This document shows, piece after piece, positions 8,720 through 17,210 of a DNA stretch of 35,964 bases (position 1 is its first letter; every line of letters begins with the position of its first letter). Location: positions 1 through 35,964 of the forward strand of contig NZ_POTY01000037.1 in assembly GCF_003236315.1 (NCBI RefSeq), given 5' to 3'. Below the pieces are notes generated by a model. The model had not been told where the DNA came from, ran no database searches, and saw nothing but the letters and a program-made list of their open reading frames with translations. Source of the DNA: Micromonospora craterilacus (GTDB taxonomy: Bacteria; Actinomycetota; Actinomycetes; Mycobacteriales; Micromonosporaceae). Made by a program: the position numbers and the translations under genes.

Positions 8720-9286
8720 GTGACGGATGACACGCAGGTCACCGCGTGGGCCCTCGCGGCGGGCCGGGGTGACCGCGACGCCGCGGCTTCCTTCGTCCGG
8801 GCCACCCAGCAGCAGGTTCGCCGGTTCCTGGCCGCGTTGATCTCCCCGAGCGAGGCGGACGACCTGGCGCAGGACACGTACCTGCGGGCGATGCGGTCGT
8901 TGCCGTCGTTCGCCGGCCGGTCGTCGGCGCGGACCTGGTTGCTCGGCATCGCCCGCCGGGTCGCCGTCGACCACATCCGGGCCGCGACGGCGCGTCCCCG
9001 CACCGTGTCGATGCCGGACTCCTACGACGTGGCGGACACGACCCGCAGCGGCTTCGATCGTCAGGTCGCGTTGGAGCAGCTCATCGCAGGACTGTCGGCC
9101 GACCGGCGGGAAGCGTTCGTCGCCACCCAGATCCTCGGGCTGTCCTACGCCGAGGCCGCCGAGGTGTGCAACTGCCCGGTCGGCACGATTCGCTCCCGGG
9201 TGGCCCGGTCCCGGGAGGACCTGGTCGCCGCCGTCAACGCCCAGCCCGACCCGCAGTCGCGCACCCGAACCGACGCGGCCGGCTGA
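8720..9286 (+). CDS. ECF sigma factor, SigC-type
   Basis: Extracytoplasmic-function RNA polymerase sigma factor of 188 residues. Region 2 (about 20-90) contains the SEADDLAQDTYLRAMR and SARTWLLGIARRVAVDHIR stretches. Region 4 (about 115-170) contains the ILGLSYAEAAEVCNCPVGTIRSRVARSR-type helix-turn-helix. The order and wording closely resemble SigC of mycobacteria. The GTG at 8720 is selected because GGAGG lies 8 bases upstream and the protein then starts at the usual family position. No anti-sigma gene follows, as is also known for mycobacterial SigC. The 237-bp gap before it contains only short GC-rich inverted repeats. Confidence 0.9.
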   Translation: MTDDTQVTAWALAAGRGDRDAAASFVRATQQQVRRFLAALISPSEADDLAQDTYLRAMRSLPSFAGRSSARTWLLGIARRVAVDHIRAATARPRTVSMPDSYDVADTTRSGFDRQVALEQLIAGLSADRREAFVATQILGLSYAEAAEVCNCPVGTIRSRVARSREDLVAAVNAQPDPQSRTRTDAAG

Positions 9287-9406
9287 CCTGGCAGGTTGTG
9301 GCGGGGCCGCCCGGCCGCCGACCTCGTTGCACCTGGCCGAGCTGCGGGAACGGACGGTGTTCCTCGACATCGTGGCGATACCACCCGGGTGGCGACCGGC
9401 CTGACG

Positions 9407-11425
9407 TCACGCCCCGAGGGCGTCCACCGAACCGGCGAGCAGGCTCTCGATCTCTGCGAGGAACTCGGCCGGGTCGTCGCCGCGGTCCTCCTGCCGGGCG
9501 CGCAGGAACTCCGCCGACCGCAGCGCCGTCTGATTCTGCTCCGCCACGACCCGGGCCGCCGGCCCGTCACCGGAGCGCAGCAGCCAGGGAATCAGTTCCA
9601 TCGCGCACCGGCCCTGGGCCACGAGCAGCTCGGCGGATCGCTGTCGCGCGACATGGCTCGCCAGTTCGTCCAGCAGCGAGCTGACGATCGGCAGGCCGTC
9701 GGCTCCCTGGCGCATCCCGGCGGCTGCCATCGCCCAGCAGGCCAGGCCGTACTCCGCCCGCACCCCGGGCAGGTCGAGGACGTTCACCACGAACGCCGAC
9801 AACGGTTCACGAAGCCGTAGGGCTTCGGGAAACTGCTCGTGCGAGCAGTACCACTGCGCGAGGTAGTTGGCCACCTCGGCGAGCCGTACGGCCGATCCAT
9901 CGGGCCAGGTCCGGTCGGCCGTGGCCAGCGCGGCCAGCAGGTATGCCCGCAGTCGGCCGGTGATCTCGGCCGGCTCGGTCGCCCGGTCGAGCAGGACGCA
10001 GCCGGCGAGCAGCAGCCACGAGGCCGGTTCCGGATCGGGGTTCCGGTCCGGTTCGAGCAGCTGGGTCACGGCGTCGGCCGGCCGGTCGGGGCCGGCTGAC
10101 GCGTAGGCGCCGAGCAGGCTCATCACCGTCATTCGCAGGGCCGGTCGACTCGGCAGGGTGGCGGCCAGTCGGGTCAGGCCGAGGACGACGTCGCGGCGCG
10201 CGCTGTCCCACGGTGTGCCGTCGGGACCGACGACGAGCCGGGCTAGCCCGGTGAGCTGGGCCTTGCCGTCCAGGTCGGCCGGCAGGTCGCCGACGGACGC
10301 GGCGGCCTCGTCGAGGCGGTCGAGCATCGCGTACGCGACGGCGCGGAGCAGGACCATCTCGTGTCGGTTGTGGTCGTCGCGACGGTCGCCGAGGTCCCGT
10401 TCCATCTCGCTGAGCTGGGCCAGCGCCTCGTCGGGACGGCCGGTGACGACCAGGGCCCGGGCGCGCACCGCACCGGCCCGCGCGTAGTTGGCCCGGGCGG
10501 CCGTGGGCGTCGTGTGCCGGGGCGCGAGCCGACTCTCGGCTCCGGCGAGCAGCATGGGTAGGTGGGTGGAGCCGTCGGCGCTACGGCGCAGGCCCAGGCC
10601 CGAGAGGGTTTCGTGGAGGCCGTCGGCGCCGGCGGCGATGATCGTCACCGGGCCGGCGGCCCGGGCCAGGTCCGGATCCGGATCTGGCTCGCGGACCACG
10701 GCCCGCCAGAAGTCGACGGCATCACCGCCGGCCCGCAGCGCCTCGGCGACCTGACCGGCGTCCATCAGCGCGACGGCGAGCAGGGTCAGCACCTCGCCGA
10801 ACCCGGGGTGGTAATCGGCCGCGGTGCCGGCGAGTTGACGGGCGACGTCACGGGCGTTGGTGAGGGACATGATCGCGTACCGGGGCTCGCCGCGACGCAA
10901 CAGCACTCTCGCCTCGACGGTCGCGACCGACAGGAGCAGGTCGGTGGGCTTGGTGAAGACGTACGGCAGGCCGCCGTTGCCGCCGACGATGTCGGCGACG
11001 ATCCGTTTGGCGCGGCCTGCCGCGGCCAGCGCGTCTTCGGTCCGGTCGTGGCGGAGCAGCCACTCGGCGTGCCGGACGAGGACCTGCGCGGGCCGGACCG
11101 GGCTCAGCTCCACCCCCGCATCAAGTCGCGCCACCGCTCGGGTGGACAGCGCCAGGCCGAGGTCGGTCAGTGGGGAGTCCAGCGGTACGCGGTCGACCAT
11201 CGTCCGCTCGACGTCGGCGTCCAGGTCGTGTGCGAGCAGCACCTCGCAGAGCGCCTGTGCCATCGGCTCGCCCGACTCCAGGGCCACGTCGAGCGCGATC
11301 GGGGCGAGCCCGCGTACGTCGGAGGCGATCAGCGCGACCAGGTCGGCCTGGAACGACGGATCTCGCTGGGCCAGGCGGTTGAGGACCGTCAGGGAATGCC
11401 GGACCTGCTGCGTCTCAAGCCCCAT
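9407..11425 (-). CDS. Helical-repeat (TPR-like) protein coupled to STAND NTPase
   Basis: A 672-residue, alanine/leucine-rich, mostly helical protein with degenerate TPR-like helix pairs, for example around GRPDEALAQLSEMERDLGDR and DRLDEAAASVGDLP. There is no signal peptide and no membrane segment. Its ATG lies 11 bp inside the end of the upstream NTPase gene, so the two are translated together and the products probably interact. In many STAND proteins the C-terminal superhelix is fused to the NTPase; here it looks like a separate chain. A sensor or scaffold role is inferred. The exact repeat count needs structure prediction. Confidence 0.8.
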   Translation of the reverse strand: MGLETQQVRHSLTVLNRLAQRDPSFQADLVALIASDVRGLAPIALDVALESGEPMAQALCEVLLAHDLDADVERTMVDRVPLDSPLTDLGLALSTRAVARLDAGVELSPVRPAQVLVRHAEWLLRHDRTEDALAAAGRAKRIVADIVGGNGGLPYVFTKPTDLLLSVATVEARVLLRRGEPRYAIMSLTNARDVARQLAGTAADYHPGFGEVLTLLAVALMDAGQVAEALRAGGDAVDFWRAVVREPDPDPDLARAAGPVTIIAAGADGLHETLSGLGLRRSADGSTHLPMLLAGAESRLAPRHTTPTAARANYARAGAVRARALVVTGRPDEALAQLSEMERDLGDRRDDHNRHEMVLLRAVAYAMLDRLDEAAASVGDLPADLDGKAQLTGLARLVVGPDGTPWDSARRDVVLGLTRLAATLPSRPALRMTVMSLLGAYASAGPDRPADAVTQLLEPDRNPDPEPASWLLLAGCVLLDRATEPAEITGRLRAYLLAALATADRTWPDGSAVRLAEVANYLAQWYCSHEQFPEALRLREPLSAFVVNVLDLPGVRAEYGLACWAMAAAGMRQGADGLPIVSSLLDELASHVARQRSAELLVAQGRCAMELIPWLLRSGDGPAARVVAEQNQTALRSAEFLRARQEDRGDDPAEFLAEIESLLAGSVDALGA

Positions 11426-13013
11426 TCAGCACCGCCAGCAACGTCGGGGTGTCGCGCAGCGCGGTGCCGACGAGGTGTTCGCCGAGCAGGTCGGGTTGGA
11501 CTCCGCCGAGCCAGGATTCGGCCGGATACAGGTCATGGAGGAGGTCCGCGACCGCGGTCACCGCCGTCGCCGGGCGATCGCGCATGAGGGGTGCCCGGCG
11601 GAACAGCTCGACCGCCTGTTCGGGGCCGGGCAGCTCGCCGACGAGGGTGGCCAGGGCGGCGACCTGACGCACCGGCTTTCCGGCCAGGTCGTCGTACCCC
11701 TTCTCGACCAGGCTGCGATCCCAGAAACCCTGTTCGCGACGCAACGCGAACCGCAGCAGGGTCTGGTCGTCGCTGGCGTCCTCGCCGTCCAGGGCGGCGA
11801 GCGCGCTCATGTGTAGGTAGAGGACCCGGTTGTGGTGCGGGCCGTCCAGGCTCACCGCGGCGAGGTTCGGTTCCGCCTCGCCGCGCGCCGCCGCGAACGC
11901 GGTCAGGGCGTCGTCGAACACGGTACGCCTGGCTGCGGCGTCGGTGGCCAGGGGCGGGACGGCGAGGACCGACATCGCGGGTCCGTCGAGGAAATCGCCG
12001 ACCCGGTTCGGCTGTTGCCGCAGATTCAGCAGCCAGTCTCCGTCCGAGCGGGCGAGCAGGACGATCCGGACCGGGACGCCGGCGTCGAGCGCCTCGGCGA
12101 CCAGCCGTACGACCTGGGCGGTCCGCGTTTCGCCGTAGTCGACCACGAGCAGCACGCCCGCGACGCCCCGCCCGAGTTCCGCCACCTGGTCGGCGCTCAG
12201 GGGTGGCAGTCCGGTACGGACGAAGCCGGACCGCCAGCCGGCCAGCCGCATCCGCCGGCAGGCCTCCAGCAGCAGTCTGGTCTTGCCCATCCCGCCGGCA
12301 CCGGTGTAGACGCGGGCGGCCACCCGGGCGGGACCGGACGCCCAGTCGGTGAGGTCGTCGAGCATGTCCTGCCGTCCCCAGAACGGGACGACCGCGAACT
12401 CGGCTCGCAGCAGCGCGCTCGGCGGGTAGAGGGCCGGCTCCCATCGCGGCGTCGGCCCGACCGTGAGCAGGTGCTGGGCGGAGAGCCGGGCGAGCAGGAG
12501 CAGCTCGTCCTGGCTTCGGGTCAACGATCGCAGGTCGGCCAGGACCCGTCGCTGGTAGGCGGAGGCCAGGTCGGTGATGTCGGCGGCCGTGCGGGACAGC
12601 TCGGTGTGGACATCGTCGATCAGGCGCAGGCAGAGCGCCTCGTCCGCCTCGTCCAGGGCTCGTAGTTCCTCCGCCGCCCGGGCGCGGACGATCGCGGTCG
12701 CCGCGGCCGGATCGAACGCGACCGACGCCAGTTCGGCCGCGGTCAGGCCGTAGCGGGCGAGCAGGTTGGTGGTCTGCTCCAGGACCCGGTCGGCGAGCCC
12801 GTCGGGGAGCCGTTCGCCGGTGGCGAAGGCGCGGGTCGCCGCAGCCAGCCGATCGACGAGGACCTCCGGCTTGGCCGAGCGCACCGGATCGGATTTCGGC
12901 AGGTCGAAGATTGCGTTGCTCAGCTCCTGGATGCCGCTGAGTGGCCCACCGAGCACGACGGCGACCGTCGTCTTCGCCAGAGTGCGCACCAGACTGCCCC
13001 GGTCGAAAGCCAT
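11415..13013 (-). CDS. STAND-like P-loop NTPase with helical N-terminus
   Basis: A 532-residue protein. Residues 1-205 are helical and resemble the helical domains found in front of NACHT/STAND NTPases. Then come Walker A GAGGMGKT (238-245), Walker B VLLVVDYGE (287-295) and a downstream ARSDGDW segment (321-327). The VDY-E-R and AR-GDW signatures are seen in bacterial STAND ATPases linked to TPRs. The ATG at 13013 follows a GGAGGGG ribosome-binding site; the long upstream frame extension is antisense to the divergent gene. STAND proteins are molecular switches in signalling and anti-phage defence. No nuclease, TIR or protease domain is visible, so any effector is unknown. Confidence 0.85.
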   Translation of the reverse strand: MAFDRGSLVRTLAKTTVAVVLGGPLSGIQELSNAIFDLPKSDPVRSAKPEVLVDRLAAATRAFATGERLPDGLADRVLEQTTNLLARYGLTAAELASVAFDPAAATAIVRARAAEELRALDEADEALCLRLIDDVHTELSRTAADITDLASAYQRRVLADLRSLTRSQDELLLLARLSAQHLLTVGPTPRWEPALYPPSALLRAEFAVVPFWGRQDMLDDLTDWASGPARVAARVYTGAGGMGKTRLLLEACRRMRLAGWRSGFVRTGLPPLSADQVAELGRGVAGVLLVVDYGETRTAQVVRLVAEALDAGVPVRIVLLARSDGDWLLNLRQQPNRVGDFLDGPAMSVLAVPPLATDAAARRTVFDDALTAFAAARGEAEPNLAAVSLDGPHHNRVLYLHMSALAALDGEDASDDQTLLRFALRREQGFWDRSLVEKGYDDLAGKPVRQVAALATLVGELPGPEQAVELFRRAPLMRDRPATAVTAVADLLHDLYPAESWLGGVQPDLLGEHLVGTALRDTPTLLAVLNGA

Positions 13014-13160
13014 CGCCCCTCCCCCACACCCCTGACCGTAAGGGTAGTAAGTCGACCGGGCCGGCGACCGGGGCCGCAATCGGCTGTGTCCACAGTGTCG
13101 GCCGTCGTAACGTCGCCCCAGGACGGCCGTCAAGGCGGTGCCGTCGTCCGTTCGCGTACC

Positions 13161-13166
13161 TAGACT
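13161..13166 (+). promoter_or_regulatory. -10 element of a likely leaderless transcript
   Basis: TAGACT ends 6 bases before the ATG at 13173, so transcription should begin at or next to the start codon. No ribosome-binding site precedes that ATG, consistent with a leaderless mRNA. No clear -35 is visible. Confidence 0.4.
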
Positions 13167-13172
13167 TCGTTG

Positions 13173-14168
13173 ATGGAGTCTGACCGGCCGCAACCTCCGC
13201 CGCTGCTCGGCCGCGCCCTCGGCCTGCTGGACGAGGGACGGCCGGAAGATGCCGAGGCCGTCCTGCGGCAGCTGGTCGACAGCGGCCATCCGGACCACGC
13301 ACCGCACGCCGCCATCCTGCTCGGTGCCGTCCTCATGCTGCGGGAACAGCCCGAGGAAGCCGTGCAGGTCTGGCACCGCGTGGTGCAGACCGGCCATCGC
13401 GAACACGCACCGTGGGCGGCGCTGATCCTCGGCCAGGAGTACGCCGAGCAGTGCGACCTCGGCTCGCGGAAGCAGGCCGAGGCGGAGGCGGCCTATCGTT
13501 GGGCGATCGACTCCGGCCACCCCGATCACGCCCCGGCGGCCGCGCTGCACCTCGGTAACCTGTGGGCTCGGTGGGGTTCCGTCGACACGGCGGAGCAGGC
13601 CTACGGATGGGCCATCGACTCCGGCCACGCCGACCACGCTCCCGCGGCGATGATCCAGCTCGCGCTGCTGTTCGAGGGCGGGCGCCGAACGCCCGAGGCG
13701 GAGGCGATCTACCGGCGGGCCGCCGAGTCCGGCCATGCCGACGCGGCTGCCCGGGCCGAACGCAACCTCGGCTTCGTGCTGGAGGCGGCCGGCCGGACGG
13801 CCGACGCGGAAGCCGCTTACGGGCGTGCCGTCGCGTCCGGTCACCCTGACTTCGCCCCGTCCGCGGCCGGCAACCTCGCACGGCTGCGCGCCGCCGCCGG
13901 CCGGACCGAGCAGGCGGTCGCGACGTACCGGCAGATCGTCGAAGTCGACCATCCGCGCGAGAGCCCGTTGGCCGCGATCGCCCTCGGGCACGTGTACGCC
14001 GCCGCAGGGCGCCCGGATGACGCGGAAGGCACGTACCGGCGTGCGATGGGGTTCGGCCCCTACTACGAGACGCTGGCCGCCGGGGCTGTCGAGGCTCTCC
14101 GCACCGGGCAGGTTCCGCAGCCAGGTCAGCCGGTGAAGGACTCGGGCCCGAATCGGCCCCAGGCGTAG
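13173..14168 (+). CDS. TPR/Sel1-like protein of exact 36-residue repeats
   Basis: A 331-residue cytoplasmic protein made almost entirely of a 36-residue repeat. The signature S-G-H-x-D-H-A-P-x-A-A begins at residues 37, 73, 114 (after a 5-residue insert), 150, 186, 222 and, degenerate, 258. Between signatures are helices with G-R-x-x-E-A-E-A-x-Y-R-x-A. This is TPR/Sel1-like architecture that mediates protein contacts. It is divergent from the STAND NTPase gene across a 159-bp gap, so the three genes may form one system. A TTG just before the ATG would add one residue and is not preferred. Its 3' end overlaps a truncated DoxX-like ORF on the other strand. Confidence 0.85.
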   Translation: MESDRPQPPPLLGRALGLLDEGRPEDAEAVLRQLVDSGHPDHAPHAAILLGAVLMLREQPEEAVQVWHRVVQTGHREHAPWAALILGQEYAEQCDLGSRKQAEAEAAYRWAIDSGHPDHAPAAALHLGNLWARWGSVDTAEQAYGWAIDSGHADHAPAAMIQLALLFEGGRRTPEAEAIYRRAAESGHADAAARAERNLGFVLEAAGRTADAEAAYGRAVASGHPDFAPSAAGNLARLRAAAGRTEQAVATYRQIVEVDHPRESPLAAIALGHVYAAAGRPDDAEGTYRRAMGFGPYYETLAAGAVEALRTGQVPQPGQPVKDSGPNRPQA

Positions 14169-14224
14169 CCGGCCAGGGCGAGCGCGGCCAGCAGGCCGGC
14201 AGCGATCCACAGCGTGAGGTTCAC
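14126..14224 (-). pseudogene. Truncated DoxX-like membrane protein remnant
   Basis: A 32-codon ORF whose GTG overlaps the stop of the WYL regulator (GTGA at 14221-14224). Its first 19 residues (NLTLWIAAGLLAALALAG after the start) look like the first helix of DoxX-like membrane proteins. After that the similarity stops and 13 unrelated residues lead to a stop codon. The break coincides with the 3' end of the convergent repeat protein gene (14168). I read this as the 5' end of a gene cut off by an insertion or deletion. It could instead be a genuine tiny membrane protein. Confidence 0.45.
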
Positions 14225-15204
14225 AAGGTGAGCTGCGCGACGTTCGCGTAGCGGCGGGCCAGGTGCGCGAAGGCGGCGCGGAGTTCGGGCGGCCCGACGA
14301 CGTCGATGTCGGCGTCGAACATGCCGATGGCGGCGGCCAGGCTCGGCCATGACCAGGAGCCGAGGGTGAGTCGGCAGCGGTCCGGGCCGAGTTCATCGAC
14401 GACTCCGTCGCCGATGAAGGGTGCCACCTTCGCGGCCGGGAGGTCGAGGATCACCTCTCCGTGGCAGGGCCAGCCGCCGGTGCCGTCGGAGCCGTGGAAC
14501 CTGCTGGTGACGAAGGCGGCCGCGCTGCCGCCGGGTAGCTCGCGTGGGGCGAATCGAGGCCCGGTGGGGGCGTGCGGGGTGATCCGGTCGGCCCGGAAGA
14601 TGCGCCAGTCGTCGCGGTCGAGGTCCCAGGCGACGAGATACCAGCGCCCGCCCCAGGTGATCAGGTGGTAGGGCTCCACCCGGCGGGGCGGGGTCGGTGT
14701 GCCGTCGTCCGGCACCGGCCGGGACGTGGCCGGGTAGCCGAAGCGCAACACCTCGCGCGCGTGCACGGCGGCGCTCAGCGCCAACAGCACGCCGCTGTCG
14801 GCCCGCGGCGCCGCAGGCTGCTCGACGGCGGTGACCTGGAGGGTGTCGATGCGGTGGCGCAGCCGTGCGGGCATGACCTGCCGGACGGTGTGCAGCGCCC
14901 GCGCCGCGGCCTCCTCGATGCCGGCGCCGGCGGTGGTGGCGATCCGCAGGGCGACGGCGAGGGCGACGGCCTGCTCGTCGTCGAACAGCAACGGCGGGAG
15001 GCGCGTGCCGGCGTCGAGCCGGTATCCGCCGTCCGGGCCCTTGCTGGCCACGATGGGATAGCCGAGTTCGCGCAGGCGGTCGACGTCGCGGCGTACCGTG
15101 CGCGGGCTGACCGCCAGCCGCTCGGCCAGCAGCGCCCCCGGCCAGTCCCGCCGTGCCTGCAGCAGCGACAGCAGTGACAGCAGTCGCGCTGAGGTCTTCG
15201 GCAT
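14221..15204 (-). CDS. WYL-domain transcriptional regulator (YafY/DeoR-like)
   Basis: A 327-residue regulator with an N-terminal HTH_11-type winged helix (about 1-60, including LAVSPRTVRRDVDRLRELGYPI). The middle and C-terminal parts match the WYL ligand-sensing domain; the VEPYHLITWGGRWYLVAWD stretch carries the characteristic W-Y-L. The ATG at 15204 is chosen because it starts directly at the HTH; an upstream in-frame ATG adds ten residues. It is divergent from the glycosylase-like gene (133-bp gap), which is an obvious candidate target. Its stop overlaps the GTG of the DoxX-like remnant, its probable former operon partner. Confidence 0.9.
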   Translation of the reverse strand: MPKTSARLLSLLSLLQARRDWPGALLAERLAVSPRTVRRDVDRLRELGYPIVASKGPDGGYRLDAGTRLPPLLFDDEQAVALAVALRIATTAGAGIEEAAARALHTVRQVMPARLRHRIDTLQVTAVEQPAAPRADSGVLLALSAAVHAREVLRFGYPATSRPVPDDGTPTPPRRVEPYHLITWGGRWYLVAWDLDRDDWRIFRADRITPHAPTGPRFAPRELPGGSAAAFVTSRFHGSDGTGGWPCHGEVILDLPAAKVAPFIGDGVVDELGPDRCRLTLGSWSWPSLAAAIGMFDADIDVVGPPELRAAFAHLARRYANVAQLTL

Positions 15205-15337
15205 GTTTCTCATCCTGCCCGAAGAAGAGGACACATCCTGGCCGCTTCCTCTGCGACTGTTGCACCTCCGTCCGCAGCGAGGAGTCGATCTTGTCCGTCA
15301 CCAGCACGAACCACCTGAGTTTCTGCGGCGTGAGCCG

Positions 15338-16438
15338 ATGACCGTGCTGGACACCCGGGCGCTGAACCGTGCGACGCTCGCCCGGCAGCTGCTGCTCGAC
15401 CGCGCCGACCTGCCGGTCCGCGACGCCGTCGCGCACCTGTGCGGCATGCAGGCGCAGGAACCGCAGGAGCCGTTCGTCGGGCTCTGGTCCCGGCTGCGTA
15501 CGTTCGACCCGGGAGTGCTGTCGGACCTGCTGACACGGCGGCACCTGGTACGGACCCACCTCATGCGCCGCACCGTCCACCTGCTCACCGCCGAGGACGT
15601 GCTGGCCTGGCGGGCCCGCCACGACACCATGCTGCGCCAACGGGTGCTCGGCACCTACCGCCGCGAACTCGACGGGGTGGATCTCGACGACCTCGCGGCG
15701 GCGGGCCGGGCGGTGCTGGCCGACGGCGTGCCCCGCTCGATGACCGGGCTCGCGCGGGTTCTCGCCGAGCGCTGGCCGGACCCGGGGCCGCGGGCGCTGG
15801 GGGAAATGCTGGTCGCCGCCCTGATTCCGATGGTGCAGCTGCCTCCGCGCGGGCTGTGGCGCACCACGGCGGGAGTGCGCAACGTGCCGCTGTCCGCGTG
15901 GCTCAGTCGAGAGATCGACCCGCTGGACCCGGATGGCTCCGACCAGGTCGGTGAGACGCTGGTCCGGCGCTATCTGGCCGCGTTCGGCCCGGCCGCCACG
16001 GCCGACCTACGCGCCTGGTGCGGCCTCACCGCGCTGCCGGCCGCGGTGGCCGCGGTACGCGAGGAACTCGTCGCCTTCCGCGACGAACGCGGCCGGGTAC
16101 TGCTGGACCTCCCCGAGGCACCGCGGCCCGACCCCGACACACCTGCCCCGGTGCGGTTCCTGCCCGCCTTCGACAACGCGATCCTCGGCTACCACGACCG
16201 CAGCCGGATCATCGACGACGCCCACCGCGGTTTGTCGGTCGCCGGTGCCCGCGTCGTGCTGGTCGACGGCCGGGTCGCCGCGACCTGGACGGTCGAGGCC
16301 GACACCGTGATCGTCACCCCGCTGCGCCGCTTCTCCCGAGCCGACCGCACCGCCGTCGCCGAACAGGGGCAGGCCCTGGCGTCGTTCCTCTCCGACGAGG
16401 AGAGCGACCGCGTACGGGTTGCCGCCTCTCCTGATTGA
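15338..16438 (+). CDS. HTH_42 DNA glycosylase-like protein (AlkZ/YcaQ group)
   Basis: A 366-residue protein of the winged-helix HTH_42 superfamily, which includes AlkZ (self-resistance to azinomycin) and YcaQ (crosslink repair). It carries a Q-A-Q motif at 38-40 (LCGMQAQEPQEP), the place where characterised glycosylases have the catalytic Q-x-Q. The RRTVHLLTAEDV segment and a C-terminal NAILGYHDRSRII segment also fit the family. Excision of alkylated or crosslinked bases is the inferred role; the substrate is unknown. It is divergent from the WYL regulator. The ATG at 15338 has a poor ribosome-binding site, but no better in-frame start is present. Confidence 0.82.
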   Translation: MTVLDTRALNRATLARQLLLDRADLPVRDAVAHLCGMQAQEPQEPFVGLWSRLRTFDPGVLSDLLTRRHLVRTHLMRRTVHLLTAEDVLAWRARHDTMLRQRVLGTYRRELDGVDLDDLAAAGRAVLADGVPRSMTGLARVLAERWPDPGPRALGEMLVAALIPMVQLPPRGLWRTTAGVRNVPLSAWLSREIDPLDPDGSDQVGETLVRRYLAAFGPAATADLRAWCGLTALPAAVAAVREELVAFRDERGRVLLDLPEAPRPDPDTPAPVRFLPAFDNAILGYHDRSRIIDDAHRGLSVAGARVVLVDGRVAATWTVEADTVIVTPLRRFSRADRTAVAEQGQALASFLSDEESDRVRVAASPD

Positions 16439-16448
16439 GCCGCAAGGT

Positions 16449-16464
16449 GGCCGGTCAGCCGGCC
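16449..16464. terminator. Short hairpin between convergent genes
   Basis: A 6-bp perfect stem (GGCCGG / CCGGCC) with a TCAG loop lies at the meeting point of the glycosylase-like gene and gntR and includes the gntR stop. It has no T-tract, so only a weak bidirectional terminator is suggested. Confidence 0.3.
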
Positions 16465-17210
16465 GCGCCCCAGCGCAGGGACAGTCCGGTGACCGCCCGT
16501 TCCGTCCGGATCTCCATCATGCTGCCGAGGATGGTGGCCCGGTCGACGATGATGGCGGTGGCATCCAGCGTGTAGGTGATGCGGTCGCTGATGAAGACCG
16601 CGTTCCCGGCGGGCTCCCGCAGATGTTGCGCGGTGGCCGCGGTGAGCAGGCCGGGGCGGATCGTCTCGGTCGCACGCGCGACCGAGACGCCGGCGTCGGC
16701 GAGCGCACCGTAGAGCGAGACGCTCGTGAAGTCCCGATCCTGGATGTGTTCGGCATGTGGCCTGCGGACCCAGGACACCTGGTGGATCGCCGCGCGCCCG
16801 GCGAACTCGCGCAGCCGTTCCAGTCGCAGGGCGGTGTCCCCGGGCGGGATCCGGAGTTGGGTCGCGATGCGCGCCGACGCGCGGCGGATCGAGCGGGCCA
16901 GCACGACGGTGCGTACGTCGTGGCCCTGTTTTTCCAGGTCGTCGGCGAAGCTCTGGAGTGAGCCGAGTTGGTACGCCAGATGGGGTGGGGCGACGAAGGT
17001 GCCCCGGCCCGGCTGCTGAACGATGAGGCCGTCGTCGCTGAGTTGCCGAAGCGCCTGACGGAGGGTCATCAGGGTCACCCCGTACGAGGCGCTCAGCTCA
17101 CGTTGGGCTGGTAGCGCCTCGCCCGGGGCGTAGTGGCCTGCCCGGATCTTCTCGGCGAGGTCCGTGGCGATGGCCCGGTACCTCGCCTCGTGTCCGGAGC
17201 TGCTGGTCAA
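16455..17210 (-). CDS. GntR-family regulator, HutC/UTRA type
   Basis: A 251-residue regulator: N-terminal GntR winged helix (about 8-75, ending with the QQPGRGTFV wing), then a UTRA ligand-binding domain (about 90-245). The start is a TTG at 17210 that overlaps the trpA stop (TTGA). No ATG or GTG lies nearby, and an AGGAG motif sits 12 bases upstream inside trpA. It is the last gene of trpB-trpA-gntR and probably controls the operon, including itself, through the palindromes at 19240-19267. The effector molecule is unknown. Confidence 0.88.
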   Translation of the reverse strand: MTSSSGHEARYRAIATDLAEKIRAGHYAPGEALPAQRELSASYGVTLMTLRQALRQLSDDGLIVQQPGRGTFVAPPHLAYQLGSLQSFADDLEKQGHDVRTVVLARSIRRASARIATQLRIPPGDTALRLERLREFAGRAAIHQVSWVRRPHAEHIQDRDFTSVSLYGALADAGVSVARATETIRPGLLTAATAQHLREPAGNAVFISDRITYTLDATAIIVDRATILGSMMEIRTERAVTGLSLRWGAAG

